Assembly (NCBI GenBank): GCA_010909165.1
Contig: VJWM01000367.1
Location: forward strand, 1-35,392
From: Anthoceros angustus
Taxonomy: Eukaryota > Streptophyta > Anthocerotopsida > Anthocerotales > Anthocerotaceae
DNA length: 35,392 nt
Direction: 5' to 3'
This document shows, in pieces, positions 20,690 through 32,763 of this stretch (position 1 is its first letter; each line of letters opens with the position of its first letter). Made by a program: the position numbers and the translations under genes. The notes under the pieces were generated by a model. That model saw only the letters and a program-made list of their open reading frames with translations. It was not told the origin of the DNA and did no database searches.

Positions 20690-22430
20690 TTAGTGGGATG
20701 ATGGCCTTTTCGTCCCACCCGGCGATTTGTCACTCCTACCAATGCCTCTTTCTCCACTACCGCTCTCTCCAACTCCGGGCAAGCCTCCCAATCTCCTTAT
20801 CTTTCTCCATGGCTTCCATCGCCATATGCGTTTCACTAAGCGTGATCGCTCTCGCTTTGCTCCTCGAATGACCAAGACCCTCCAAAGATCGTTGGGCCAT
20901 CAAAACCTCCTTCCGGGTTCCTTGCCTCCGTTTCATAGGCGTGGGTAAGGTCGTCGGCCTTCTTCGTTCTGCTCCAAAAGTTCTCTCGTGTCTGAGCTCC
21001 TCTTTGTGACCCTTAGTCACATTGTCCCATCCTTGTCGTTCCTTCACCAAGGTCGTATTTTCCCTTGTAATGCTCCTTCCGTTGCTCCATGGCAACTAAC
21101 TTCTTTAGGAGGTCCTTCTCGTCTTCAAGGTCACGCCTTGCTAGTAGAATCTGCCTCCTCCTTGCTGCGATGTGTCCTACCCTTGCTAGGTAGCTTCCTT
21201 TCATACGCCTCCTTCCGGCAACTCCTCAGCCCTCTTGGCTGATTTTGCCTCTGTCCTAAGACGGTCAATCATTTCCACACATTCACCAACTTGGTGGTCA
21301 TCCTGTCGCTCTTGGCGGATCTAGCACGGAGTGTTGCTTCTCGAGGTGGTTTTGAGCTCCTCTCAATTTCTTCTCATCCTCCGGCTCCTTTCGTAGGTCT
21401 CGAAGTTCAACGAACTTGGTCACCTCCCACACGGTCCACTAGGGCGTCCATAGATCCTGCGCCCACTTCCTTCATCGGACTACCCTCAGGATGCCGGGTC
21501 TCAAACACTTCTCTGCTCCTCCTGTTGGTGCGTAGGTCACCAACGTTCCTCGGCGTTCTTCTCCGTCACACCTCAAGTCTTGTTACTACTTCTTGGTGGG
21601 AGGTAAAGCTCCTACCGTAGGTCCTCCGTCCTCACAGGTCCCTACAGGGTTCACTCCTACCACCGGTGTTGTCGGCCTTCCAATCCTCAACCCTCGGTAG
21701 GTGGTCTCGTATCCTTTCCTCCTTCCTCCGTAGGAGGTGCTTCTAGCCTTCTTCCCTTTCTCTTGTTGGGTTCACGATCACGAGGCCTCATGTTGGTTCG
21801 CGGGTGGCGGTCTCTTGCCCGGGGCCTCATCTGTCTCTTCATCCTCTGGGGCCGGTGATGGCTCCTTCCCTACCCTCACCGAGTAGCTTCTATCTTGGCT
21901 TCTTCCACTCGTCGGTGTAAGAACCTCCTCCCTCGATATAGGTGTCTACGAGGAAGGTAGAGACAAAGCGATTCTTGCTCCCTCCATCACCAAATGGTTT
22001 TGTGCGCAACCTTTGTTCATGAATGGTGGCCCAATCCACCAACCCAGACATCTCATACATCATCATTAAATGGGAATTTCCAGTCGTCTTCCTCGCGCCG
22101 TTAGTCCCATATCTTGGCGAATAAATTCCACTTCCGCTCCTTGAACAAAGAGATCCTCCAGCCATTGCCTTGCGACCATACTTCCTCCTTTGGTCGTAGG
22201 AACATACTCATAACCTCCTCGGGATCGATTCTTGGAGGCCAGGCCGGAATGATCCCTCCCTTGTGGGCTTCCGGTATCAAATCGTATCCACGGAAATGCC
22301 GTACCTTCCACATCCCGGGATGACTTGGTGTCGCATCCTCGGGGCGTCCGCCTTGGTCACTCTCATTCGTCGCGCACACTCCACAGACCAAGGCGGGGCC
22401 GAAGTGCCACCGGTACCAAGTACTGACCAT
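20690..22430 (-). pseudogene. coiled-coil ORF carried inside the left LTR
   Basis: Collinear with the copy in the right LTR. Minus-strand frames give an N-terminal block (RIDPEEVMSMFLRPKEEVW, GNGWRISLFKERKWNLFAKIW), a variable proline/glycine-rich middle and a helix-rich block (LRTEAKSAKR, DLEDEKDLLKKLVAMEQRK, ETHMAMEAMEKDKEIGRLA). Shifts and stops break it into several pieces. No known domain was recognised. It lies in U3 in the same sense as gag-pol. Confidence 0.5.
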
Positions 22431-23465
22431 TCCATCTTCATCTCGGTAGCTCGCCTCAAATCTCGAGGTGAAATTTGGGCGGCCTACACTCGAACTCGGG
22501 GTGGGTGTTTCTTACCTTTTCCCTTGTGGGCGGTGTGTGGCGGAGGTTTCCTCCCGTGGGAGTACCCCGTTCCCGTCCTCACTATCTTTACCATCGCAGG
22601 AGCACACACAAGGATAGCAAAATTGGAGAGATTGGAGTAATCTATCGGGCTAAGAGAGTGAGCAAAGAGGTGGTGGTTTGGGTGAGACAGCAAGGGGAGT
22701 TCTTCCGCTCCTCGGCAGTCGGCCTCAACGCAACCACTAAGAGGTGGCCTTGGCCCCTTCAATCTCCCCTCCGGCTTCTCCACCTTGCTCGCCTTTTGGC
22801 GTGGTAGCCATGCTCACCTCGGCGCCTCTCACATCGCCTCCGCTCGAGCACCTCCACTCGCCTTGCGGATCCCCTCGAACTCCTTCCGGCCTCGCTCATG
22901 CCCGCTAGCTCCGCTCGATGACCGCCTCGCGCTCCTCGGCGCCTTGGTTCGCTCCCACCTCGGCTGCGCCCGCGCACCGCCTTCCTTCTTGAGCGCAACT
23001 CCACTTACTCCCTCGGCCGACTGCGGTTCGCTGAAGCGCCCGTTCAAAACCACAGCTAACGAGTTTGCGGTACATGCAAATCGCCTTAATATGCTCCTCA
23101 CGATGGGCGCCACGTGTCGGTTCAAAACTCCAGCCATTTTCCATCTACAACTTAACTAGCCCTTTTGGCATATATAGCCATGCGAACCTAAATAATTGAA
23201 GGCCAAGGAACTTCCTATCCCGAATATTCCTACTCCCCATGGTCCAAGGAACTTTGAACCTATCATGCCTATATATGCTTCTATCTACCCATACTTTCTA
23301 CCGGTCGAGACCTCCTCACAGTGCCCGATTGATTAAGTCCGAACTCCCCTGGACGTCCTACCATCTTCCTACACTATCGACCTACCTACTACCTGCACGA
23401 ACCCACTATTCATCCTTGGCGTCGTCTCTCCCGCGTCTTGGGTGACCAAAATTCTTCGTTCCACA

Positions 23466-23482
23466 TGCTCCTCTCCCCATTT
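23466..23482 (-). other. polypurine tract of the giant element
   Basis: Minus strand AAATGGGGAGAGGAGCA directly precedes the 3' LTR start TGTGGAACG, as needed for plus-strand DNA priming. The tract also lies within an open frame continuing from the integrase C-terminus. Confidence 0.7.
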
Positions 23483-23599
23483 GTTTGCCTCGCAAACATC
23501 CTCGAGTGTAAGTACTTCTTGATCTTCCACCCATTCACTCACGGTAGGAAGTAGTTCCCCAGTAAACTTTCCAAGCCTTGACCCATTTTCATAGTACAC

Positions 23600-24546
23600 A
23601 ACCGCATAGGCCCCATCCATCTCGGGCGTAGCTTCCGGAAAATCTAAATACCTACTATCGTAAAAAGGCACCAAGTCTCCGCTACTACGTCACGAAGTGA
23701 AGCTCCCATCGTGCCTCTCCTTCCTCCTTCACTACTCATTGTGTCTCCTCTAAGGCATCGTCCGTTTCCTCATGCCTTAAATTCTTCCAACTGGCTTGTT
23801 CACTATCTTCCACCGTCATTCGCTCATCTTCCATAATTCTATCGTTGGTACCTCAAATTCGGTGGCATTACGGGTGACATCCGTATGTCGAGATAATCTG
23901 ATGTCTTCTTGTGGTCACCTTCTCCATGATCCTGAAAGCCCATAGCACGGTGTAGCTTGGTATCCCGATCATACATATGGGAGGCTCACTTTATCAAAAT
24001 GTTGCATAGTAACCCATTTGTCTTCTCCGTGAGTCCGTTGGCTTCGGGTTGTAAGGCGTAGTCTTCACTGTCGAATGTTGAAATAGGCGATCAGACTCGA
24101 TTATCTTTGTTGAAATCGTCCCCTCGATCGCTAACAAGTTCCGGTGGGCATCCATACCTTGTGATAATCCGTTCAAACAAAAACTTGGCGGTGGGCGCAT
24201 CATCCTTCCTGTCGCCTCTACCATTTTGTGCGATGTCTGTGTACAAATCTTGTCTTTGGTCCGACTGGTGGTCGAATAGGTCCCACAAAATCAATTCCCC
24301 ATTTTCAAAGGTGCGGTGGTAGGATGTCGTTAGAGGCCCTTTGGGTCGTCTGGGCCTCCCGTTCGTGACAAGCATCACAACTCGATGAATAACCATACAT
24401 CTCGATACATTGTATCCCACCAAAACCCTGGTTAGAATCTTCTTTGTTGTGATTGTGGCGGAATAGTGTCCTCCTGCTTCCCTCGTGTGCAAGGCTTCTA
24501 TCACCATGGCTTTCTCATTCCCCTCAACATCTTGAATCACCTCCAT
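23600..24546 (-). pseudogene. integrase of the giant element
   Basis: The frame 24546-24091 includes HTREAGGHYSATITTKKIL, then (after a shift) CDACHE and GRPRRPKGPL for the HHCC domain. ERIITRYGCPPELVSDRGDDF carries the second catalytic Asp. The next frame (24224-23994) has STVKTTPYNPK followed by a shifted NGLTEKTN, matching the Y-PQANGQxExxN block with the catalytic Glu. The C-terminal frame (23674-23369) has GAYAVVYYENGSRLGKFTGEL and runs into the polypurine tract. No chromodomain recognised. Confidence 0.75.
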
Positions 24547-24880
24547 TTAATTTGTACAATACTCCCTTGCGATGCAATATGGTGCATACATGTATGAACA
24601 ACTCCTTCCTTTGATAAATCCACCGGCAACTCCCCATGCTCTAAATACCTCCGACCTCGGCGTTGATGAAGTGTCGTGGACACGCCGCCCCTCCCTGCTC
24701 CTTACGGTCGGGTTTACGTCGCGGGTTGCGTAGTCCTTGGTCTGTGGCGTCCCCTCCGGTTCTCGATTTGCTCGCGATATCCGGAGGAGTCCCGCTCCGC
24801 CGTTTCTCGATCCGTCCTTCTGCGGTGCCTCTGCCGTCTTTCGATCATGCTTTCCGGCTACCAACTCCTCATCCGGGAAC

Positions 24881-25330
24881 TTATCGTTCGGTGGTGGCCT
24901 TCCCTTCATTCGTAGTCGAAATGAAGTCGGCGTTCACATGTTGCTTCCCGTGTTTCCACCTCATAATCGAATTCTGCAATGTATCCATCGCGATTCGTCC
25001 GGATAGATCGGGTTTGTTTACCAAGTACTTGATGCGAAATGGTCCACATGGAACACAACTTTGCAAGCCGGCGGATAGTGTCGAAATTTCTTGCGAGGAA
25101 TAGATGATGCCAAGAGCTTCTCTTTCGATCGTGGAGTAGTTCCGTTACGCATCCGAAAGTTGGCGTCACATAGAAGATCGGCCTATGCTTCTTTCCATCA
25201 CGTTGACTCGGGATGGCCCCTATGGCATAAGATACATCCACAAAGACATGAAAAGGTTCTTCCCGGTTGGGGGTTGCAATCTTGGTGCCCGCCAAGCTCT
25301 TTTCAAACTTAGGAACGCTTCCCGCGTCGG
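24881..25330 (-). pseudogene. RNase H of the giant element
   Basis: The frame contains PFHVFVDVSYAIGAIPSQRD and GKKHRPIFYVTPTF, equivalent to the gypsy RNase H start (FxVxxDASxxAIGAVLxQ; HPIxYxSRxL). It then has NKPDLSGRIA and, in another frame, EFDYEVETREAT, the usual RNase H end before integrase. The first catalytic Asp is visible in FVDVS. Two or more shifts. Confidence 0.75.
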
Positions 25331-25499
25331 TCAAAAGGAACATCTTTCTTGAGTGAGAGGTGCGCCTTCTTTGCAAAATCAATGATGAATCTCTGTAGTA
25401 TCCCAAGCGATGAAGGCTCGAACTTGCCTTTGGGAGCATCCATCTCTGATGACTCGACCTTTTCCTTATCCACCTCAAACCTCGCTTGAAACACGATGT

Positions 25500-26110
25500 G
25501 CAGTTCCTTGTCATTCGAAATAACATTTGCTGGGTGCAACTTCAAATTGGTTTCTCTACATACATAAACCTGAAGATGTCCCAAGTGCTTCTCTTCCCAA
25601 ACACACAAAAGTCATCCGAAATACTTCCATGAATTTTCCTCGGTACTCTCGGAAAATGGTATTCACTACTCTCGAAGGTGGGGGGCATTGCAAAGACCAA
25701 AGGGTAATTTGGCATATGCAAACGTCCCCAATCGATGGTAAGCGTTGTTTTGTCTGATCTTCCTTTCTCGAGTGATCGATTGTATCACGAATACCCGTCT
25801 AAGCACATCTCATGCCTGCGACCGTGTCCAATACACTATCCATAAGCGGCAAGGGTGATGGTCTTTCTTAGTTGCCTCATTCAACTTCACGAAATCAACG
25901 GACCCGAACTTTCCCTGTTGCTTAGGCACAATCACAATCGGTGCCACCCATTCGCTTGTACAGGATAGATTACTCCGCCTCCGGATCTTGATCCAATTGC
26001 TCCTTCACCACTAGAGAATACTTTGGATTGAGTCGATCTTGATCCTCACGGAGTCGCTCCTTCCTTCAAGTCGATTCGGTGCACTCCCAACTCCGTATCT
26101 GGTCATCGGT
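25500..26110 (-). pseudogene. reverse transcriptase of the giant element
   Basis: Broken minus-strand frames give SEWVAPIVIVPKQQGKFG, DFVKLNEATKKDHHPLPLMD, FAYAKLPFGLCNAPPTF, then CVWEEKHLGHLQVYV. These match RT fingers (SPVVxVxKKDG, DYRxLNxxTxKDxYPLP), palm (MPFGLxNAPATFQ) and the HL-HL segment of gypsy RT. The catalytic YxDD box is corrupted (DDFCVWEEKH remains). Not functional as read. Confidence 0.75.
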
Positions 26111-26406
26111 TACCTTGAGCGAAACAATCTATGTATTCCAACAACGGTGATGGAGTTGTTTCTTCTCTTTGTTCGGATGCACGCATACCATGACTTTCTT
26201 CCGAGGCCAGCTCCATTTCCTCTAAGGCTTGGATCCCTTTGGTCCGTCCGGACAACTTCCTGAGTGGCCCGTTCCTTCATCCGGAAAATCTTCATTGTCG
26301 GCTTTCCTTATCCAAGGATGCGTTCTCGTCCCTTCTCCATTGTACTCGATTCTTCTTCTATCTCGACTTGGAAGCCGTCAACAAGCTTGACGGACAATAC
26401 GTTTGA

Positions 26407-27198
26407 TCATCGATCGAAATTTTCCTCTCTCCTCCCCAACCTCGGGTGTACTCCTCGGTGATTAGTTTCCCCTTCATAGGTTTCCTTGCTCCGACTCACG
26501 GCATGAGCCAGCATGCCCTTGAGCGATCCTGTTCCTTCTTCCCCAATCAAGGCTCTGCCGTATAGCCATGGCCTCCCTATCAACACTTGATACCCGTGAC
26601 TGGTCGCATGACCACATAAGTCAAAGGAAAACAATGCCTCCAATGTTAGTGGGTATCGCGAAGTACCCCCATGGCCCGTCGATCCGCCATTCGGAATGGT
26701 GCGTGTCCTCTCGAACTTGGTGTATCCTAGTTTGCTGGCGTTTCTTCCATCATCAGTTAACCCCAACCGAGTCGATGGTACCGCCTTATCAAGCATCCGT
26801 TCACTTGACCGATATTTCGCACCCAAATCCATGAGTTCCACAACTCGTACATCCGTGGTCGTTTACGGTTTTACATGAGTCCCTTTCGCCGCTTCGCATC
26901 ATCGTCGATACTTGGGGTTGTCGGACAAGAGTTGTCGAAATGTCACAAGGAATTCTTGATCCAGAGTCTGCGGTGACTTTCTCGGTGAGAGGGTCTTCTT
27001 TTCCTCGGCCTTACTTCTTCTGTAACCTCCATCTTTGTCATCACTCCCTGACCCATGGTTTACGGGGTGCATGTTTCTTCCTTTCTTGAGTGAGTTTCCG
27101 TAATTCGGCATCGAGCATGCCGCCACCTCTGGTGATGTCGGTGCAATTGAAGCCTTTGGACCGCCCTCCCTCGGCCCCGGTCTCGGGCGTTTCTTCAT
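26407..27198 (-). pseudogene. protease region of the giant element
   Basis: The frame at 26841-26407 includes LTLEALFSFDLCGHATSHGY, then QVLIGRPWLYGRALI. The YxVLLGRPWL motif marks the C-terminal part of gypsy aspartic protease. The active-site DTG/S is not identifiable. The frame at 27198-26899, basic and proline-rich, is probably the gag-protease linker. Confidence 0.6.
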
Positions 27199-27559
27199 CT
27201 CTCGATGTCACTTCCTCGGCATTCTTCTTTTCCGGATTCCATCTCGCCGAACTTCCAATTTCAGCATTCCCTTGTCGGTGTGTCCCTCCTTCCGTCTTGG
27301 GGAGTGGCGGCCAACTCGTCTTCTCTCGGAGATATGCGAGTCCACTTCCACTTCATTCGCCTTCTTGCTCCTCTCCCCAACGTTCGCCGTCTTCTACTTC
27401 CTGCAATACCGGTGGGCGAGGCTGTCTGGGTTTGGTGGAATCTCCTCTGTCACCTTGGGGTTAGCGAATCGTACCACAGTGGCGAGAATGGCCTTGGGCA
27501 TCTTGCATCTCCCTATGTCCTGGCGCCAGACTGTGAGAAGGTGTACCCAATCTGTCGCC

Positions 27560-28890
27560 TTGGTTACGGACATGCATTCGCATAATGATCAGGCGCCACA
27601 GTTGTAACAATGGCCGACGGTACACTCTGGGGTCGTTGAGAGGATTCCGGTCGCCATTGATTCGATTGCTTGCCTTGGACCATACCTCATCCCACTTTGG
27701 GTGATGGTTGATAGGTGGCTCTCATGGATTGAGGCGGTCGAGCTCCATCGCGCATCATATACCTCCTCTCACGAATAGTATGGGTCTAGATCGTACTCCA
27801 CATTGACCCATCGTGTCTTGAGGCAGCATTCTGCGTGTATGGCCTGATGATTGCTACAAAAGACTTGCTGCCGGGTAGGGAAGGAGATCGTCGGCGAGTC
27901 GATTCTTGACTAATTTGATCTCGATGTCACGCCGTTTCATCTTCCAAATTGTGTCTTGGTGGACGACCTTCCATTCGTTCCTTTTCCCTTCTCGAAACCT
28001 TCGTGGCGTTTTCTCTTGTCTCTCTCCTTCTTCTTGACAAATGTTCCAAGTCTTTTTCACTCGCTTATGATGTGCTTCTTCCGATTCGCTATCATCATCC
28101 CGGATGTTGAATTCTCTTGATGATGATGGTTGAGTGTCTTGTCGATTCTTACGAACTTGAAGGCGATGTCTCTTCCTTTCTTCCTCTTTCTTCCGTCTTC
28201 TCCTCCCGTGGGCGGCCTCCCATGCTTGGCTGCGAATGCCTTCCTCAAGGTATCATTGCCCTGCGTGAATCTCCATCTTCGTGGTAGTCCACAGACGAAC
28301 CAATCCAACGCTTGTTCTTCCGAATACGCTTGTGATTCTCCTCCCGTGTTGTCCACTCTAGGTATCTTCTCCGAGCTAAAACCGTTCCACATAATCGAGC
28401 AAGGATTCTTTCTTCTTCGCTTGAGTCACAGTTTTGTTAACACATGGGTAGTGTGGCTCAAACCCACAGCGAATAAGGAAATCAGCTCATGCCAACCGGT
28501 GGGTGGGGTAGAGAACTTCGGCATACCATTGCGCGGTCCCTGCGATCTGGAAAATCCATTACCCGATCGTCGAGGAATCCTCGATGTTAGCCCTCGAAAT
28601 GGATTGAAAAGTTTTACAAAACTTTCGGCATCGATGTCCTCCTTCTTGGATCCAAATTTGGGATATGGCTGCCTTGTGTGGGTGATGGGGCTTGCTCCTC
28701 GTCGCTCCTCCGCTCCGCTCATGGCTATGGGCAAAGGTGTCGATCTTGTCAGAACCGGGTCGTCACACCGTAAGTGAAACTCGGGCTCTTGCTCGTGGGT
28801 TGTGGACTTGATTGTGTCTTCGCTCGGCTCCCACAATTCTTGCTTCTTCTCTCGCCGGCCTCGCCCGCGCAACTTCCGCTGTCGAGCCAA
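27560..28890 (-). pseudogene. gag region of the giant element, with CCHC zinc knuckle
   Basis: Frames 28890-28426 and 28392-28057 contain YPKFGSKKEDIDAESFVKLF (capsid entry), FSTPPTGWHEL, then SLLDYVERF in another frame, and EEQALDWFVCGLPRRW. These phrases are typical of plant gypsy capsid. A zinc knuckle HCYNCGA-DHYANACP lies at 27613-27566 with one base missing inside it (CX2CX4HX4C when the gap is allowed for). At least three shifts separate the pieces. It forms the virus-like particle core in active elements. Confidence 0.7.
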
Positions 28891-29526
28891 ATGATCGAGA
28901 TATTGTCGATTGTAAGTGTCCCAATCCTTGCTCCTGCGATCAACGCGCGCGCCGCCCGTATGCTGCCTCCGAGCCTCTCGGTAACTCAGCGTGTCGCTCG
29001 TTGACTCCCCTCAGGAGATGATCTGTCAAACAAGGCGTTTTCTTCGGGCTGAGTCGAAAAATCTTCTAAGGTGTCGATGTCGAGAGGATGCAGTGCGTTC
29101 GGACGGTGGTAGCGGCGGACCACCCCCCCTCGAGTCCTTCACACCGTTCGTGGGTGATACTAACTCCACGGTGATCTCGAAGGTTCGCAAAGAAATGAGC
29201 TCGGCCTCCGTTCGGTTCCTCTGTCTTCTTGATGTTCCAAAGTACCACACGGCTCCCGTCCGTGGGTAGGGCGCTGTCGGACCTTTCTCCACGCAAAACA
29301 ATCGAGACAAGCGTGGTGGCGATCGTTGTACGTACTTTCTTCCTCGTGCGAGCTTCAGCTTCGCTTACCTCCACTCTAGCCGCGATGGCTCGGCTCTCCG
29401 GGATTGCCTCTATCCGTCGATACTCATCCCTTCGCGCCCTTTCCACGAGTTGAAAGGGGATGACGACTTCGCAATGTCCGTTTACTCCCTCTATCATTCA
29501 CTCACACACAATCCTCAAGCAGCCGT

Positions 29527-29538
29527 CCGGCAGCGCCA
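29527..29538 (-). other. primer binding site (tRNA-Asp-like)
   Basis: Minus strand TGGCGCTGCCGG begins 4 nt after the 5' LTR. The plant tRNA-Asp complement used by many gypsy elements reads TGGCGCCGTTGCCGGGGA. Deleting CGT from it gives these 12 bases exactly, so the site fits tRNA-Asp with a 3-nt gap. Confidence 0.5.
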
Positions 29539-30199
29539 AAAATGTGGTAGGTTTGCCTCGGTCACCCAGGCCTCGGTGGCCACACTTATCCCAGTCGTTG
29601 AATCGTGGGTTCGATCCCAAGAGATTTGGTTCGGATTGTTTGCGTCGTTCCTCTCACTCTCACTCTCGTCATTCCGGTCTACTTGTCCTCGGTGTGGGCA
29701 ACAAGCGGTGTTATGCGTTTGGGTTATCGGCCCCACGCGCTCCACGCCTTCGAGGATTCCCTCCACCTCAACACTCTCCTGCCAACTACAGCGATCAATT
29801 CACTCTACAACACCCATAACCTCTTCACCATTCTCAAAAGAAACATAGCTCACGGACCACCATACAGACTCACTTCATTCGATCCCCAAATCTAACTCTA
29901 CTATAGCGTTCGCGGTTTCCTCCCTTACTGCGTGACTTCTGGGTATTTCTCTCGGGCGATTGCGTATGCGACGCGAGCGTGGTCGGCGCCGATCACCTGC
30001 GAGGCCACCAACAAACACATGCATCCAACAACAATCTTTCACGAGAGGAGGAGCTGCGTTGGCGAACCCCACCGAGGGCCTCCGAGAACCCCACCCTTCG
30101 TCGCTTGGCGGGCGGTCAGCTGCACACACACAAAGGGATGCGCCGGAGGCGAAGAATGCATGACAAAGCAAGGTCGGTGTTTATTCATTCTTCCACCCT

Positions 30200-30211
30200 C
30201 CCTTTTATAGG
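30200..30211 (-). promoter_or_regulatory. LTR TATA box (right copy), presumed gag-pol promoter
   Basis: Identical to the left copy: minus-strand CCTATAAAAGGG, then AATAAA ~20 bp on. In the 5' LTR this is the expected start of the genomic transcript, giving ~650 bp of R-U5 before the primer site. Confidence 0.6.
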
Positions 30212-31018
30212 TGGGGAGTCGATCGTGCTAGTTTAATGCTAGGCGACTTGCCAAGTCCAACAATAGGACTCTTGTCGGCCCCCCTTACGATTCGTCCTCG
30301 GCTCGATCCGCTCACCTTGACGAATATCCTATCTGTCTATCGCCACTCTTAAATACTCACACTTCCCAAGGTGTGCACCACTTGGGACAAAACGTCCTCT
30401 TGAAAGGTCCTACGACATCCTCGTTCGCTGCTTTTTGTTAGCCCTCGCTTCAATGTCTTCCCCTTGATGGGTCTTAGCCTTGCCCACCTCCGGGAGTCTT
30501 CTCCAGACTACTGTAGCTCGTCGGCCCCCTCGGTGGTAGGTCTTCCCTTGGTAGGAGGTTCCATTCCTCCTACGTTCATCCTCGATGGGTTCCTCCCCTC
30601 ATCTCGTCTTCTTGGTAGTTCGTCTCCTACCTCATTTCGGATCTTGCTATGGGGTACCTTCCCTCACTGGTTTCGTGGGCCGGAGGTACCCTTCCTTCGG
30701 TCACCTCCTCCTCTTCAGCAGTTCCTACGAGTAGGAACTTTGGTAGTACCATCCTACCATCGGTCTCTTCCTCCCGCAGTAGCTCCACCGTCTCGGGAGG
30801 TTCTGGCGTCGCCGTGGTGCTTCTTGACTCGCTCGCTCGGCTATGTCCGGCCCGGCTGGCTTTCCTTGTACCAACTCAAAGTTTGACCTCCGTGCCATTC
30901 CCAAGCGTCGAGCAGTCTGCGTCTTCCTCCATGGCGTTCCTCAATCGCTTCGAGGAGGTTGTTGTAGTAGGTCGCCACCCTACCACTCTCCTTCTTTTGT
31001 CGTCCATGATGCGGACCC

Positions 31019-32763
31019 TTAGTGGGATGGCCTTTTCGTCCCACCGGCTGATTTGTCACTCCTACCAATGCGGCCTCTTTCTCCACTACTCTCTCTCCAA
31101 CTCCGGGCAAGCCTCCCAATCTCCTTATCTTTCTCCATGGCTTCCATCGCCATGCGTTTCACTATGCGGTCGCCTCTTTGCTCCTCGAATGACGAAGACC
31201 CTCCAAAGATCGTTGGGCCATCAAAACTTCCTTCGGCGGTTCCTTGCCTCCGTTTCATAGGCGTGGGTAAGGTCGTCGGCCTTCTTCGTTCTGCTCCAAA
31301 AGTTCTCGTAAGCTCCTCTTTGTGACCCTTAGTCACATTGTCCCATCCTTGTCGTTCCTTCACCAAGTATTTTCCCTTGTAATGCTCCTTCCGTTGCTCC
31401 ATGGCAACTAACTTCTTCGTAGGAGGTCCTTCTCGTCTTCAAGGTCCCGGGGCCTTGCTAGGTGATCTTGCCTCCTCCTTCTGCGTTCGATGTGTCCTAC
31501 CCTTGCTAGGTAGCTTCCAACTTTCTTACGCCTCCTTCCGGCTTCCAACTCCTCGACCCTCTTGGCTGATTTTGCCTCTGTCCTAAGACAGTCAATCATT
31601 TCCCACATTCACCAACTTGGTGGTCATCTGTCGCTCTTTGGCGGATCTAGCACGGGTTGCTTCTCGGAGGTGGTTTTGAGCTCCTCTCAATTTCTTCTCG
31701 GCATCCTCCGGCTCCTTTCGTAGGTCTCGAGTTCGGCGAACTTGGTCACCTCTGACCACGGTCCACTAGGGCGTCCATAGATCCTGCGCCCACTTCCTTG
31801 ACTCGGCAACTACCCTCTCTGTGGGATGCATTCTCGAACACTTCTGCTCCTCCTGTTGGTGCGTAGGTCACCAACGTTCCTCGGCGTTCTTCTCGTCACA
31901 CCTCAAGTCTTGTTACTACTTCTTGGTGAGGTAAAGCTCCTACCGTAGGTCCTCCGTCCTCCAGGTCCCTACCGTAGGGGGTTCCTCCCCACCACGGTGT
32001 TGTCGGCCTTCCAATCCTCAACCCTCGGTAGGTGGTCTCGTATCCTTCCTCCTTCCTCCGTAGGAGGTGCTTCTATAGCCTTCTTCCCTTTCTCTTGTTG
32101 GGTTCACGATCCACGAGGCCTCATGTTGGTTCAGGCGTGGCGGTCTCTTGCCGGGGCCTCTCTGTCTCTTCATCCTCTGGGGCCATGGCTCTCCTTCCGC
32201 TACCCTCACGAGTAGCTTCTATCTTGGCTTCTTCCCGTCGGTGTAAGAACCTCCTCCCTCGATATAGGTGTCGAGGAAGGTAGAGACAAAGCGATTCTTG
32301 CTCCTCCATCACCAAATGGTTTCGGTGCAACCTTTGTTCATCTGAGAATGGTGGCCCAATCCACCAACTTCCTGAGACATCTCATACATCATCATTAAAT
32401 GGGAATTTCCAGTCGTCTTCCTCGCCGCGCACGTTAGTCAGCCATATCTTGGCGAATAAATTCCACTTCCGCTCCTTGAACAAAGAGATCCTCCAGCCAT
32501 TGCCTTGCGACCATACTTCCTCCTTTGGTCGTAGGAACATGCTCATAACCTCCTCGGGATCGATTCTTGGAGGCTGAATGATCCCTCCCTTGGCTTCCGG
32601 TATCAAATCGTATCACGGTACCTTCCACATCCCGGGACTTGATGTCGCATCCTCCGGGCGTCGCCTTGGTCACTCTCATTCGTCGCGCACTCGAACCAAG
32701 GCGGGGCTGCAAAGTGCCACCCAACAATCCATCTTCATCTCGGGCGTGGCTCGAGCGCCTCAA
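31019..32763 (-). pseudogene. coiled-coil ORF carried inside the right LTR
   Basis: Frames at 32763-32382 give the block around DPEEVMSMFLRPKEEVW and WNLFAKIWLTNVRGEEDDW. Frames at about 31720-31019 give REATRARSAKERQMTTKL, MIDCLRTEAKSAKRVEEL, ARVGHIERRR, DLEDEKDLL, MEQRKEHYKGKYLVKERQ and MEAMEKDKEIGRLARSW. The long run of charged heptad-like sequence is not expected of a purely regulatory LTR. Breaks are small shifts. It could be a gag-related or accessory protein; function unknown. A similar type of ORF occurs at 12480-13155. Confidence 0.5.

Larger units (their letters stand above)
19212..23465 (-). repeat. 3' LTR of the giant gypsy element (left copy)
   Basis: It starts TGTGGTAGG and ends TTCGTTCCACA on the plus strand, matching the right copy from end to end in long identical blocks. 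In element orientation it begins TGTGGAACG and follows a polypurine tract. The plus-strand ORFs inside (for example 19631-20212, 21291-21620) are not credible genes. Confidence 0.9.

Noticed and set aside
28130-28777. 215-codon plus-strand ORF
   Set aside because: Antisense to the gag region of the minus-strand element, where capsid phrases are visible on the other strand.
29527-29542. CRISPR-like or phage attachment site because of short repeats in the region
   Set aside because: The repeats are retrotransposon LTRs with a primer site; no regularly spaced repeat array exists in the window.
30649-31260. 203-codon plus-strand ORF in the right LTR
   Set aside because: Serine/leucine-rich shadow of the minus-strand coiled-coil frame. 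The left LTR does not keep it open in the same way.
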